Under the pieces are notes generated by a model that saw only the letters and a program-made list of their open reading frames with translations, was not told where the DNA came from and did not search any database. 27,719 bases of DNA from Sphingobacteriales bacterium (GTDB taxonomy: Bacteria; Bacteroidota; Bacteroidia; Chitinophagales; UBA2359), in the NCBI GenBank assembly GCA_016718845.1, contig JADKCK010000093.1:1-27719 (forward strand), in the 5' to 3' direction. Positions within the stretch are counted from its first letter, which is position 1, and every line of letters begins with the position of its first letter. Of this stretch, positions 1 through 10,100 are shown piece by piece. The position numbers and the translations under genes were made by a program.

Positions 1-384
1 ACCGCATCAATAACCCTATTACCCGAGAAGGCAAAGGGCGACCAATAGGCATATTTAGCCGCCAGTGGGTCAATGGCACCAAAGCGTATTATCCAACTGT
101 CGTAGTTGCGGAAGGTGTAGTTTAGGTGCTGCCCCAAGCCCCCAATTTTGTTGTCCGCCTCTTGCCCTTGGAAGCCAAACCTATACCCCCCCGCATTTTT
201 ACTACGCCCTGCCTGCAACATGCCGTAGGGGTAGTAATTGTTGAGGGTTAGGGTGGGTAGGCGGAAGTTGTCGTTGTCGGTGAGGTAGTTGAGTGGTTTG
301 GGTTGGTTCGAGTTGTGGCTCTTTAATGTCGGGTACTACGGTGCGTATGTTGCCTAGGTGTTTTTATTGTTTGCTGCCGTGCAA
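1..384 (-). pseudogene. RHS core fragment, start of a probable orphan toxin-tip cassette (continues off the left edge)
   Basis: This stretch is a near copy of 1475-1847, which encodes the RHS repeat-associated core of the neighbouring toxin gene. Read on the minus strand it begins with HLGNIRTVVPDIKEP, then the frame breaks. The second half (NYYPYGMLQAGRSKNAGG, then DPLAAKYAYWSPFAFSGN) is in another frame. The break lies in 245-315, where the two copies also differ by an indel. There is no start codon or upstream gene body, so this is not a complete gene. In known polymorphic toxin loci, such displaced core fragments precede alternative toxin tips and allow tip exchange by recombination. Here the tip, if any, lies beyond the window. 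A TAnnTTTG-like box (TATATTTG, minus strand, 382-389) sits at its 5' edge but lacks a clear -33 element. The copy relationship is seen; the cassette role is inferred. Confidence 0.8.
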
Positions 385-516
385 ATATACGCTAATTTTT
401 TTGTTTTTGGTAAGTTATGGGCGCGAAAAACTGCACCAACTTGAGGAAGGCGATATTTTAATTTAATATATATTGAATAGTATTTGAATATATTCAATGT
501 AGTTTTGAGAGCAAAT

Positions 517-762
517 CTAAATGGGGCTTATTGTGCAAATATAGTTTCCGTTGTGATCATAAAAAATAAATTCTACACAAGCTGTTTCTTCATTAATTTT
601 TGCTTTAGCGAATTTTTCGGCATCTTCCATACTATCCATTATCTTATAATGATATTCGTCAGTTTTTTTATATCGACTACCATCAAAATTAAGAACTATG
701 CCAGTATCAAATTCTGCCATTAATAAAACAATCTTGCCTTTTTGCGTTTCTGGTATATTCAT
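517..762 (-). CDS. Candidate immunity protein for the RHS/ART toxin (81 aa, family not recognised)
   Basis: This small soluble protein starts MNIPETQKGKIVLL and has no signal peptide or membrane segment. It begins 6 nt after the stop codon of the toxin tip and lies on the same strand, the standard position of an immunity gene in polymorphic toxin systems. It is rich in charged residues (for example DSMEDAEKFAKAKINEE) and looks like a small alpha/beta fold. I do not recognise a named family. By context it should bind and block the ADP-ribosyltransferase-type tip encoded just upstream. This is inferred from position only. The next sequence downstream is a second RHS core copy, the usual organisation of tip-immunity pairs in an array. 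It could instead be an unrelated small protein. Confidence 0.75.
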   Translation of the reverse strand: MNIPETQKGKIVLLMAEFDTGIVLNFDGSRYKKTDEYHYKIMDSMEDAEKFAKAKINEETACVEFIFYDHNGNYICTISPI

Positions 763-768
763 GTTTTT

Positions 769-2232
769 TTATTTTGTTAATGCTACTTTTTCTGGATATG
801 CATTTAAAATAGTACCTTGTATCAATACTTCTTGTTCTAATCTTCTCTCTTTTGGATTTTGTATTAAGACTATCGTATGTAAGTCTGGACTTTCGATTAA
901 TCTTGATTTAGGTACTTGAAGTGTTAAAACAACTCCATTACCACCTTTTCTGTAGGCAAAGTTCAATGCTACTTCTTTATCATAAGACCATGATGTAAAT
1001 TGACTATTCAAGGTTCCGTCTTTAGCATTATTATGAGTGTATGGGTCTGTATGTCCAGTATCTCCACCTCTTGGTATGACAATTCCTTTCAAAGCATTTT
1101 CATACGCAACTCCTGCATTAGAATTGACACCTCGATATATAGTAACTAATTCTTCTTTTTCTTCCTCTTCTGTATCTGTTATTCTTTCATCCCCTCTCAA
1201 ACTTAGAGCAACACCAACCATTCCAATTACTCTTGCAACAGAACCTATCATTTTCGTAGCTGTACCAGTTTCTCCAGCCGTTGCACCTGCAGTTGGAGCA
1301 GTAGGACGTACACTAGGTGTTGGGGTACTAGGCGGTCTGCTTGGAACAATTGGAGTAGGGGTTGTAGATGCTTCATTCGAGGTTGTGATTGGACTACTAC
1401 CACCTGTTTCTGGTGCAGTATCATTATTAAGTGCATTAAGGCGCACACCTCCTGGCTCCAACCCCTCCAACTCCACCGCATCAATAACCCTATTACCCGA
1501 GAAGGCAAAGGGCGACCAATAGGGGTACTTACCCGCCAGTGGGTCAATGGCACCAAAGCGTATTATCCAACTGTCGTAGTTGCGGAAGGTGTAGTTTAGG
1601 TGCTGCCCCAAACCCCCAATTTTGTTGTCCGCCTCTTGCCCTTGGTAGCCAAACCTATACCCCCCCGCATTTTTACTACGCCCTGCCTGCAACATGCCGT
1701 AGGGGTAGTAATTGTTGAGGGTTAGGGTGGGTAGGCGGAAGTTTTGGTTTTGGGGCAACGAGAGCGGCTCTTTAATGTCGGGTACTACGGTGCGTATGTT
1801 GCCTAGGTGGTCGGTTAGTTCGTATTGTTTGCTGCCGCGGGCTTGGGTGGCTAGGAGTTGAGTGGGGGTGGCTTTTGGGTCGGGGCGGTAAATTACTAAG
1901 GGTTGTATGGATATGCTGCCGCGTAATTTGCGGTTGTTAGGTATGCTTAACCAGTGTTGGTCGGCGGGTGGTGGGGTGGTGGCTTGGTCGGGGTTGGCTA
2001 TTTCTAGTATTTGGTCGGTGGTGGCGGTTTGCCCTGCATAGGCTACGTACATATTGCCGTTTTTGCCGCGGCGCACGCTGCTTAATGGGAAAACAGAACT
2101 GAATAGATGACCCCACTGATAAAAGGTTTGTAAAAAATATGTTTTAGATTGCTTTGTTTTTCGAGATATTGTTAGTATCTTTGTGGGTATAAAAGAGGTT
2201 ACGAACACAAAATATATCACCGATGTTTCCAA
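769..2232 (-). CDS. C-terminal part of the giant RHS protein with ADP-ribosyltransferase-type toxin tip
   Basis: Residues 1-41 of this open frame come from the inserted IS element and are not part of the original protein. The genuine sequence starts at position 2107 (FSSVFPLSSVRRGKNG). It contains the end of a propeller-like region, the RHS segment YELTDHLGNIRTVVPD, and the Bacteroidota RHS core (NYYPYGMLQAGRSKNAGGYR, DPLAGKYPYWSPFAFSGN) ending in the junction motif ELEGLEPGG. A Thr/Pro-rich linker and a hydrophobic helix follow. The last about 123 residues hold the tip: YRG with Arg367, SQFTSWSYD (about 410-418) and EQEVLIQG (about 466-473). This is the R / S-T-S / E-x-E layout of ADP-ribosyltransferases, and YRG, TSW and EVL.G are spaced as in known bacterial toxin-tip families. 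The target is unknown. Severed from its N-terminal export and shell regions, it is unlikely to be delivered unless the IS is absent in other cells. Confidence 0.85.
   Translation of the reverse strand: METSVIYFVFVTSFIPTKILTISRKTKQSKTYFLQTFYQWGHLFSSVFPLSSVRRGKNGNMYVAYAGQTATTDQILEIANPDQATTPPPADQHWLSIPNNRKLRGSISIQPLVIYRPDPKATPTQLLATQARGSKQYELTDHLGNIRTVVPDIKEPLSLPQNQNFRLPTLTLNNYYPYGMLQAGRSKNAGGYRFGYQGQEADNKIGGLGQHLNYTFRNYDSWIIRFGAIDPLAGKYPYWSPFAFSGNRVIDAVELEGLEPGGVRLNALNNDTAPETGGSSPITTSNEASTTPTPIVPSRPPSTPTPSVRPTAPTAGATAGETGTATKMIGSVARVIGMVGVALSLRGDERITDTEEEEKEELVTIYRGVNSNAGVAYENALKGIVIPRGGDTGHTDPYTHNNAKDGTLNSQFTSWSYDKEVALNFAYRKGGNGVVLTLQVPKSRLIESPDLHTIVLIQNPKERRLEQEVLIQGTILNAYPEKVALTK
2104..2126 (+). 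repeat. Left IS end: TAGA target duplication plus terminal inverted repeat
   Basis: TAGA at 2104-2107 is followed by the 19-bp terminal repeat at 2108-2126. It matches the right end at 17 of 19 positions (A/G and T/A differences). Confidence 0.85.
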
Positions 2233-3917
2233 AAAAACGAAAACAACAAGTTGGACTATTTGGCTACGACACTTACTAGGTTCAAGTTACGGAGCCTTCA
2301 CACCCTGGCTATCATTTTCCCCACCATATTTAAGCAGTTGAACGAAGAAATCTTCGCTCCACTATATAGCGACAAGAAAATGCGCCCAACTCGCCTATCA
2401 ACAGCATGGTGAGTGCCTTGCTATGCAACAACTACATATTGGACGTTTGAAGAAGCACATTGATGTAGAAACACGTATGGCTATCGGAGCCAAGTGCCAC
2501 CTTCGGCGATGTACCCTTTCGATACGTACCCTTCATTTGTTCAAAAACCGGCCAAGTACGAAATAATCCATAATACGAACTTGATAGCGGTTTAACCAGA
2601 TGACCCAACCAAATCAAATCCTAAACGTAAAAACGAACATACAACGGGTGATACGGTACAACTACAAAGCAATATTCGCAAACTTAGAGTTATTGGTAGA
2701 AGTGGTCAGCAACCTATAAATCCTAATCCAGACCGCCAGAACTGTGCACGAAGCCCTATTTGCCGTATATAAAGGAAGTTCGGATGGATTTGTCCTACAG
2801 TTTACGGGAAGGGGAGCGAACCCCTACAAGCCATTGCCAAGTCCACATTGTACCTTGATTTGCAAAAATACGCAAAACAACACCCATCGTTTAAGCTTAT
2901 TTGAACAAGTACTCAAGAACATTTTTGACACAAAAAGAACAGAACAGCGAAACAGAGGAAACGATAACTACAAATTTAATTGATGCCAAATTAGGGTCTG
3001 GGATATTGCAGTCGCCCGATGATTTAGAAGCCACTTATCGCCGAAAAAAGGAGAAATTTCAAGGTTTGGTGCTATTTGCCAACGAAACCGGCCCACCGAC
3101 AACACAACACAGCCCCATCCCCGGCTGTTGTGGCGGCCGATAGTGTTATTTATCGTGAGCAATTAGACGACCCCCCATGCTCGCCTCACGACTTATCGGA
3201 GCAACATTTTGACGGCGGCTTTGGTGAAGAAAACGATTTACGGATGAAAGGTTAGGTATACGCCTATTCAAACGGCTATACGGGGCGTAAAACAGCATCG
3301 CAATGGTCACAACCATTAAGCACCGAAAAACAGCAACACCAACAAACAACCACCAAAAAACAGGCGGCCCGCAAAAAACAACGCAACTGCCGTTACTTAT
3401 CAGGGTACAATGCGCTAATCCAGAACAGTTGATGGTGTTATATTAAAAAAGTAACTTTAAAGGCTGTTTTTGATTTAGATAAATGCAATAATTGTCCTTT
3501 TTTTGATACGTGTCCAACCAAGACACACCGCAACGAGAAGAACAATACAGCTACATTTAAATTTTCTACTAATGATGTATTACGGCAAGAGCGGCATAAA
3601 AACATACAAAATATTGGCCGGCGGCTCAGGGCAGGTGTGGAACCTTTAATGGGTTTATTTCATACCCGCGAAAAACATACGGGTAAGTTGCGAGTAAGGG
3701 GCACGCATTGCTTCGGGCTTGGCGTTAGCCATCAACTTTAAGCGTATCTACGCTTTTTGTTTTGCCCAAATGCTTAAAAATACGCTTTTTGTCGCCAATA
3801 TAGGCTCGTTTGAACGTATTTTTAACGTATTTTGTAAAAAATGCAATTTTAATACATCTATAAACCTAATTCACCTAAAAATTGCTTGATTTTTATGCCC
3901 TTTTTTCAGCGGGGTCA
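2108..3917 (+). mobile_element. IS1182-like insertion sequence, 1810 bp, inserted in the RHS toxin gene
   Basis: The ends are imperfect inverted repeats. The left end reads TGACCCCACTGATAAAAGG. The right end, read inward on the minus strand, reads TGACCCCGCTGAAAAAAGG. Directly outside both ends is TAGA (2104-2107 and 3918-3921), a 4-bp target duplication. Between them lies one long transposase reading with several frame breaks on the plus strand, opposite to the host gene. Family assignment rests on transposase motifs and is tentative at subgroup level. The element has clearly decayed, yet its ends and target duplication are intact, so the insertion may be older than the other mutations, or the frame breaks may be partly sequencing errors. 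Confidence 0.88.
2223..3889 (+). pseudogene. IS1182-like transposase, frame-disrupted
   Basis: The reading starts at ATG 2223 (MFPKKRKQQVGLFGYDTY) and breaks near 2277. It then continues in shifted frames through LAIIFPTIFKQLNEEIFAPL and later LGSGILQSPDDLEATYRRKK, the conserved 'SG.LQSP.D.DATYR.K' block of IS1182-type DDE transposases. Further on come HFDGGFGEEND (the 'DGG(Y/F).SEE' block that carries a catalytic Asp), AVFDLDKCNNCPFFDTCPTK (the CxxC...C zinc-like block), RAGVEPLMGLFH and GLALAINFKRIYAF, the usual C-terminal end. All major blocks occur in the correct order over about 1.67 kb, so the gene was full length, but at least four frame breaks or in-frame stops separate them. As written it cannot make active transposase. 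The piecewise translation was done by eye, so the number of breaks is approximate. Confidence 0.82.
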
Positions 3918-3921
3918 TAGA
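3898..3921 (-). repeat. Right IS end: terminal inverted repeat plus TAGA target duplication
   Basis: The terminal repeat occupies 3899-3917, with one extra matching-style C at 3898, and is followed by TAGA at 3918-3921. The stop codon that ends the truncated RHS frame (TGA, 3915-3917) is supplied by the IS end itself. Confidence 0.85.
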
Positions 3922-4133
3922 TTACTATTTACTTCTTCAAATTCGCTTATTGGGATAGTTGTTAGTTTGGCACGGTAGGTTTTTTCTTGGTTGTTATTTC
4001 GTCCAACAGCATATATATATTGCCCGCTGGGTGAGAAGTCGCTAAAATTGTTAGCTGCAATAGGCAGTGAACCACCACCACCAGTATATGTGCTACCAAT
4101 ATAAACGTTAGGGGTAACGGCTATATTGTACAA
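3915..4133 (-). CDS. Propeller-like fragment of the RHS protein between the frameshift and the IS
   Basis: This 72-residue open frame begins YNIAVTPNVYIGSTY after its start codon, carries the blade-like motif FSPSGQYIYAVGR, and ends EEVNSN followed by a stop supplied by the IS end. It continues the preceding frame (which ends LYLTMNEIRV) after loss of one T in GGGTTGTAC near 4132. The motif SPSGQYIYAVG mirrors SPDGRFLATPN just upstream, as expected for successive blades of a beta-propeller. It is not an independent gene: there is no real start signal and it has no separate homology. Confidence 0.75.
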   Translation of the reverse strand: MYNIAVTPNVYIGSTYTGGGGSLPIAANNFSDFSPSGQYIYAVGRNNNQEKTYRAKLTTIPISEFEEVNSNL

Positions 4134-7100
4134 CCCTAATTTCGTTCATGGTGAGATACAAATCGCCAATTATAACTTTTCCTATAACATTAGGTGTTGC
4201 TAAAAATCTGCCATCGGGCGATACTTGTATTTCGGATTGGGTGTTGAGGTATTTATAGGCTGGTGCCTGATAAGATGGAAATAGGGAGCCTATGTTGGTG
4301 CTAGTGACACCACCACTGTTTATACCACCAATTGCATTGGGGGTTATGGTAATGCGCACCATTTGTGTTTGATACGAAAGGGGTGCGTTTTGGGCTGTTG
4401 TGCCTATAACCAATTGTGGAATAGCTGTTGCTGCTGCTCCTGCTGCTGCCATTTGCTGGCGCAAAAATACGTAAATTTTTGGAGAATTAGCATCTTGGTA
4501 ATCAGCTACAACAGATAAAGTTTGGTCGTAATTGTTAGCTGTTATATTTGGTACTAGTGTAGGGGTAGGAGGTGTTGCTATGCTACTGCTAGGGTTTACA
4601 GTAAAATAGTATAACTTAGCATCTTTTATGGTAAATACCAAATAGGTGTTTGGTATGGATGTGGGTAATGGCACCCCTGTGTTTTGCGAGTAGGTATCAT
4701 AACTGCTAGTGGAGGTAATGTATTTAGTAGTTTCGTTTGAGCTGATGCCAACAATGGTATTATTAGTGCCGAGTACATTAGCAACCCCAATACTACCATC
4801 GGTGTTTTCGGCTAAACCAATGTTACTTTGGCTATTTGTAGGGTAAGAAACAGTACTTGTTACTTCGGTTGTTGGGAAAGGCTTAAACACGGGGTTAGGC
4901 GTGTTCATAAAGCCTAGCATTTCGTGAGGCAAATAATTTGGTCCATATTTGAATAATTTAGGTACTAATCCAAACAATAAATGGGTGGTTTCGGGTAAGT
5001 AGGTAGGTGGGTTGGGGGGGGCTAAATTTGCTCCGTTTGATTGTGTAAAACCTTGTACCGTTAAGTTACTGTTTTGTATGCCTAAACGGCTGCTGCCATA
5101 AATGGGTTGTTCGGTAAGTTGGGTAATGGTAGATGTGGCTAATGGAGTTTGTTTGTACATAGCCATGGGGTTGCCCTGTGCATCGCGCACATAAAGGGTA
5201 CTGGTAGTGATTCCGCCAATTGTTTCGTCTTGGCGTATGCGGTTTTGGGCGGCATCGTAGGCAAATCTTAGGAAGGGTAGCGTGGTTGCATTAGCCCCCG
5301 TATGCGATACAGTGCTTATTTTGCCGTAGGGTGTCCATGACATCTGGGTGTTGCCCATAGTGGCATTACTTTCGGAGGTTACATTGCCTATTGCATCGTA
5401 GGTATAATTGGTGGTGCCTATAAAATTGTCGTTTCCTGTACCGCTTCCACTGTCGGTTAGTGTGTTTAAACGGTTGGTGCGTGTTTCATCGCCAATAGTA
5501 GCTGCGGGGTAGGTGTAAGTAAAATTGTCTATTTGTGCAGTATTGGCATTTCTTGTCAAACTTTTAACATTACCATTTCTGTCAAAAGAGTAGGTTGTAT
5601 TGTATGGACTGTTTGGTAAAAGAGCATAAGTTGTTCCACTTAACGAGTAGGTTGTATTTTGTTTAATACGGTTAAGTAGGTCGTATTGGTAGCGGTATTG
5701 TAGTGTTTGGTCTAGCTCAATACTAGTAGCTGGTGCGGTAAAGGTGGGTTGTATGCCACGCTCTGTCCATGCGGCAATATTGCCGTTATAAAGTGAGTTT
5801 AGGTTTGTAGTAGCTGCATCTATTTGTTCTATGGAGCTAGCACTGCTGCTTCCGTTTATAAAGTCACCATTAAAATAGTGCAACTGCATACCATAGGTAT
5901 CGGGCGGAAACATGCGCGCGCGCGGTGCTGTTAGGTCGGTGAGATTTCCGTCTTTATATGGGTCGGTGGGGGGGGTAGTGGTTGGGTTTTCGGTGAGCAT
6001 AGGCGAGTTAAAGGCTTTTAGCCAGCCTTGTGCGGTGTAGGTATAATCTAAGCCTTGTAGGTGGTCGTCGCCTATTTCGGTACGGCGCAGGGGTCCGTGT
6101 GGGTAATAGGTGTAGGTGGCATCCTTGTCCCATAACAGCCCATCTTTGCTGGTTTCGGTGGTTGTTAAGCGGTTTTGGGCATCGTAGGTATATCGGTGGA
6201 AGTACTGGTCGGGTTGTCCTTTGTTGTAGGCAACTTGTAGTACTTTGCCGCTTAGTAGGTCGTATTGGTAATCAATAAATTTAGGGGTAAATAAAACGGT
6301 AGATGTTAGGTTGGCATTAGGCACGGCTATATATTGGCACAACCACTCTACATTGCCATGCACATCGTAGCTATAAATGGTGTAGTGGCGTTGTTTTATG
6401 TTATCTATACTTGCAGATAGCAGTTGCTCGGTTTCGGCAAAGTAGGTGTAACTTACGCGGTTTTGCAAAAAGCGTTGGGTGCGTCCTTCGGGTAGTGTAA
6501 TGTCGGTAAAAGGGGTGGTGTAAAAGGTGCGTACTATTTGTTCGCGTCCAGCGATAGGGAAAGAGCCTGTTTCTGTACCGTTGATAGCAGCATTGGTGGC
6601 AGATGCCGCCAAATAGCCGGTTACATCAAGTGTGCCGCTAGGTATGCTACCTGCAGCAACTTGTCCAACTTCTATTACTCTGGCTAATTTGTCGTATTTG
6701 GTGTAAGAATATTTTGGGCTTGGGGTAATGCCGTTGACGTTAGTTGCTTGTTTATCGTTTTGCGAGAAGCGCACCAAGCCCACCAAATTACGCCAGAACT
6801 TGGTTGTACCGCCATCGGGGGTGTGTTGTCGTAGTACCTGCCCAAGGTTGTTGTATTGGTAGTCTGTTACCATACTGTGCTGCGGGCTTACTTGGCGGTT
6901 TTGTACGTTGGCATCGGTTAGTGCTTGTAATGGGGCTACGCCTTCGGGCGGCACTGTTTTAATTAGGTTGCCTGCTCGGTCGTAGTAATATAGGGTGTAT
7001 TGTTGTTGGGTAAGGGGGTAGGTAAGTGTTACAACATCGTTTATGTTGGCAGGTAGGGTGCATTGGGTGTTGTAGTTTTGGGTAAGCAATTGGGCTTGTT

Positions 7101-10100
7101 GCGTGCTAATAATTTCTATTTGTTGTTGTATATTGCTTAGTATATCTTGGGCAGCTAAGTTGTCGCAGGTGTAGGGGTTGGGTTGTGGGCTAATGGGTAG
7201 TTTGGTAAAGGTGAGGCAATACTGACCCAGTTGGCAGTTTGTTCCATATGTACCATTAACATTTACATAGTAAAGATGATCAAAAGTATTACTATTAATA
7301 GGTCCATTAGGGCTACAACAGCTTTCTGTTAACTTAAAAAATCCAAATTCTGGTGTATTAGATGTCCACGTATTTGGCGAACCATGGCAGGGATTACCTA
7401 ATGACTGACTTAAAAGTGCAAATTGAATATCAACTTGGTATTCTGTTATGTGATTTATGTAATAATTAACCGTGTTATAGTCATTAGAAGCATTGCACAT
7501 GTCTGTGAAAAAGTTTGTTAATGCCTCTAAGTGTGTGTTTATTAATGGTGTACTGGTACAATTCATATAGTCAAGATTACCATTTGCTTGCTCTATTATA
7601 CTATTAAAAAATTCGGGGGGGTAGGTGCAGTTGGGGTTTGTGGTTAAGGGTGGTAAGTATGTTGCCGTTTGTAGCAGGGTAGCTAATTCAGTTAATGTTA
7701 TATTTTGCCCTGCTGTAATGTTTATTGCAGGGCAAGCATACGGGGCAGGCACTAGTATGCTTCCAAAACTACCATCATAGTTGCTTGGTAATTGGGCATA
7801 ACATTCGTAAAAATTGTGGCGTATTTCGGCGAGTGCCTCCTGCGTAGTCGGTGGATTTGCTCCAGTTGGAAGCGTAAAATCCGCGTTTGAGAATGTTACT
7901 GTTGTTAAATTAGCAATAATATCATTGTAATCATTTAACGAATTTATAGATGTTGATGAAGTTGGATTAACAACCGATAGGTAAGCTCCTTGTAAACAAC
8001 TAATAATAGCATTTTGGTAGTTAGTACTAGTTGAGGCAGGTAGATACAACATAGTTCCAATATTAGTCACATCTGGTGCTGCCTGGCTTACTGTATTAGG
8101 ATAATACCCTACACAATCGAAAAAGTTTTTGAAGAAGTCAAAGGTTGTAGAAAGGGCAGGCATACCAGTTTCAAAATCAGGATCAGCCGTTATGTCATCG
8201 GCAGCAGAGCTTGTTCCGGCGGCATTGCCAATATCATTGTTATCCAAAGGTGTATCGGGGTTTTCGTCTCCGTCTGTATCTATATCTGTACTTCCATTTA
8301 CATCTATATCTTCTATATCTATACTACCATCATTACCTGTTTCTCCGTTAATAGCTTTCATGGCAAGATACATACTAGCATAATTTATTACACTTGCTTG
8401 CCAGCATTCCCATAGCTCGGTACAATTGTAACCGTTATTTGGGGCTGTCATATTGAATAGCATAGTGTTTAATTGGGTAATACTTACATTAAAATTCGTA
8501 TTTACGGTGTAATAGAAAAGAGGGAAAGGGGTGGCAGTTCCTGTATTTATATTATTTACAATACCTTGTAATTGAGCCATAACCGCAGTCTCATCGGCAG
8601 TAGGAGCACCAGGTAAAGCAGGTATTGTGTTTCTTTGTTCTAGTGTCCAGTAATTTGCAAAATATTGAAGGAATGGGTTAGCAAGTATTGAGTTTAGTGA
8701 GGTAACAGGATAGGTGGTTCTCCATGTAGTTATTGCTGTACAAGGATCGGGTGGGCAGTTAATAACAGGTATAGTTAGGCTTAGGCAAGCTGGGGTGGTG
8801 TTTCCCGTGATAGGAAGTGCAGTAACAGTGTAAAATTGGTTAGTAGCAGTTGGTGCGGTTATTGTTGCATAGAGAGTTGTTGCTCGAAATCTGTCCAACA
8901 TTCTGTAAAAAAGGTCTATGCCTGCTGTTGGATCTATTGCACCTGTGCCTTGTGGTGGGTTAGGGTTGTTTGTATCGTTAAGATTACCAAGTGCTATGTC
9001 GTTGAGGTAGCTTATTAGGTTGCCAACCGTAATCTGTCCACCATTCTGATTGGGGATAATAGTTGATAGATAGGCTGTTGTTCCAAGTTGAGGGGAGTTG
9101 GTAAGCTCGCCTACGGTTCCAACAACTATATTGTTTAAACCATTTTGCACTTGGTTATTTAACTGTTGTGCTAACTCGGTAATTGGAACTATAGTGCCAG
9201 CTGTCAAAGCAGCTGATCCATTAGGGTAGGTAGGTGTACTATTAGGGTTAGCACCCACTGGCACTAAATATTTAGTAATGGTGTAGGTGCCAATAGTAGG
9301 TAAAGTAACACTAACTGTTTTATCATACTTCGCATCATTGTTAGCACAATCGTTTTTTGGAAGAAATTGAATAGGTATAACAATTCCGTTGGGTTCAGTC
9401 ATTGTTGTTCCATCGGGATTAGTTATTACTATTTGTAGTTGGTATTGGCAGGTAGCACACCATTTCATACAGGTGTTGCTAAACGAGTTTAGGTCTATAT
9501 TGTATGCTATTGTTAAGGGTGTATCTGCTTGGGTTGTAGTGATAGTAGTACTAGATACAATAGGCGAGCCGCTACCATTACCTGTGTTTTGGGTAATGGT
9601 TTGTGTGTTGAAAAATTGAGTGGTAACATTTCCATCAATAGGTTGCAATGCTCCTGTTGCTACATTGTTACCGGCTACACAAGTGGCAATAGTTTTACCG
9701 CTTAGGTCAATAAAATTGATAGTAGACACGCCATTAGGGTCGGTTTCTGTTACTTTATACACGGTCGTCCAACCGGGTGCTTCATCGCCAAAGAGTCTAA
9801 TTAGTTCATCTTCGGAGGCGGCGGCATAATTGGTTTTGATGCTATGTGTTCCTCCTACCTGAAATTGGGTACCTATACCGCCTTGTTCTTTAACACGGTT
9901 GGTGCCATCGTTGTAGTACAAAGTGCGGCTAAATGGTAAGCCTTCGGTAGAGGGTATTTGTGGGTCAATTGTGGTATCGAAATACTCGCGAATTTTGCCG
10001 CTGCTCACTGGTGTTAGAGCACCTACAGCATCAAAATTACTTGCGCTGTAGTTAATAGGCAATACATCGGTTCTATAACCAAGCGTATTGGTAGTAGTAA

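Noticed and set aside
1037..1522. Plus-strand frame opposite the toxin tip and linker
   Set aside because: Shadow frame; the minus strand encodes recognised RHS core and ART motifs.
2432..3349. Short minus and plus frames within the IS
   Set aside because: They are pieces or shadows of the frame-broken transposase, which gives recognisable motifs when read across frames.
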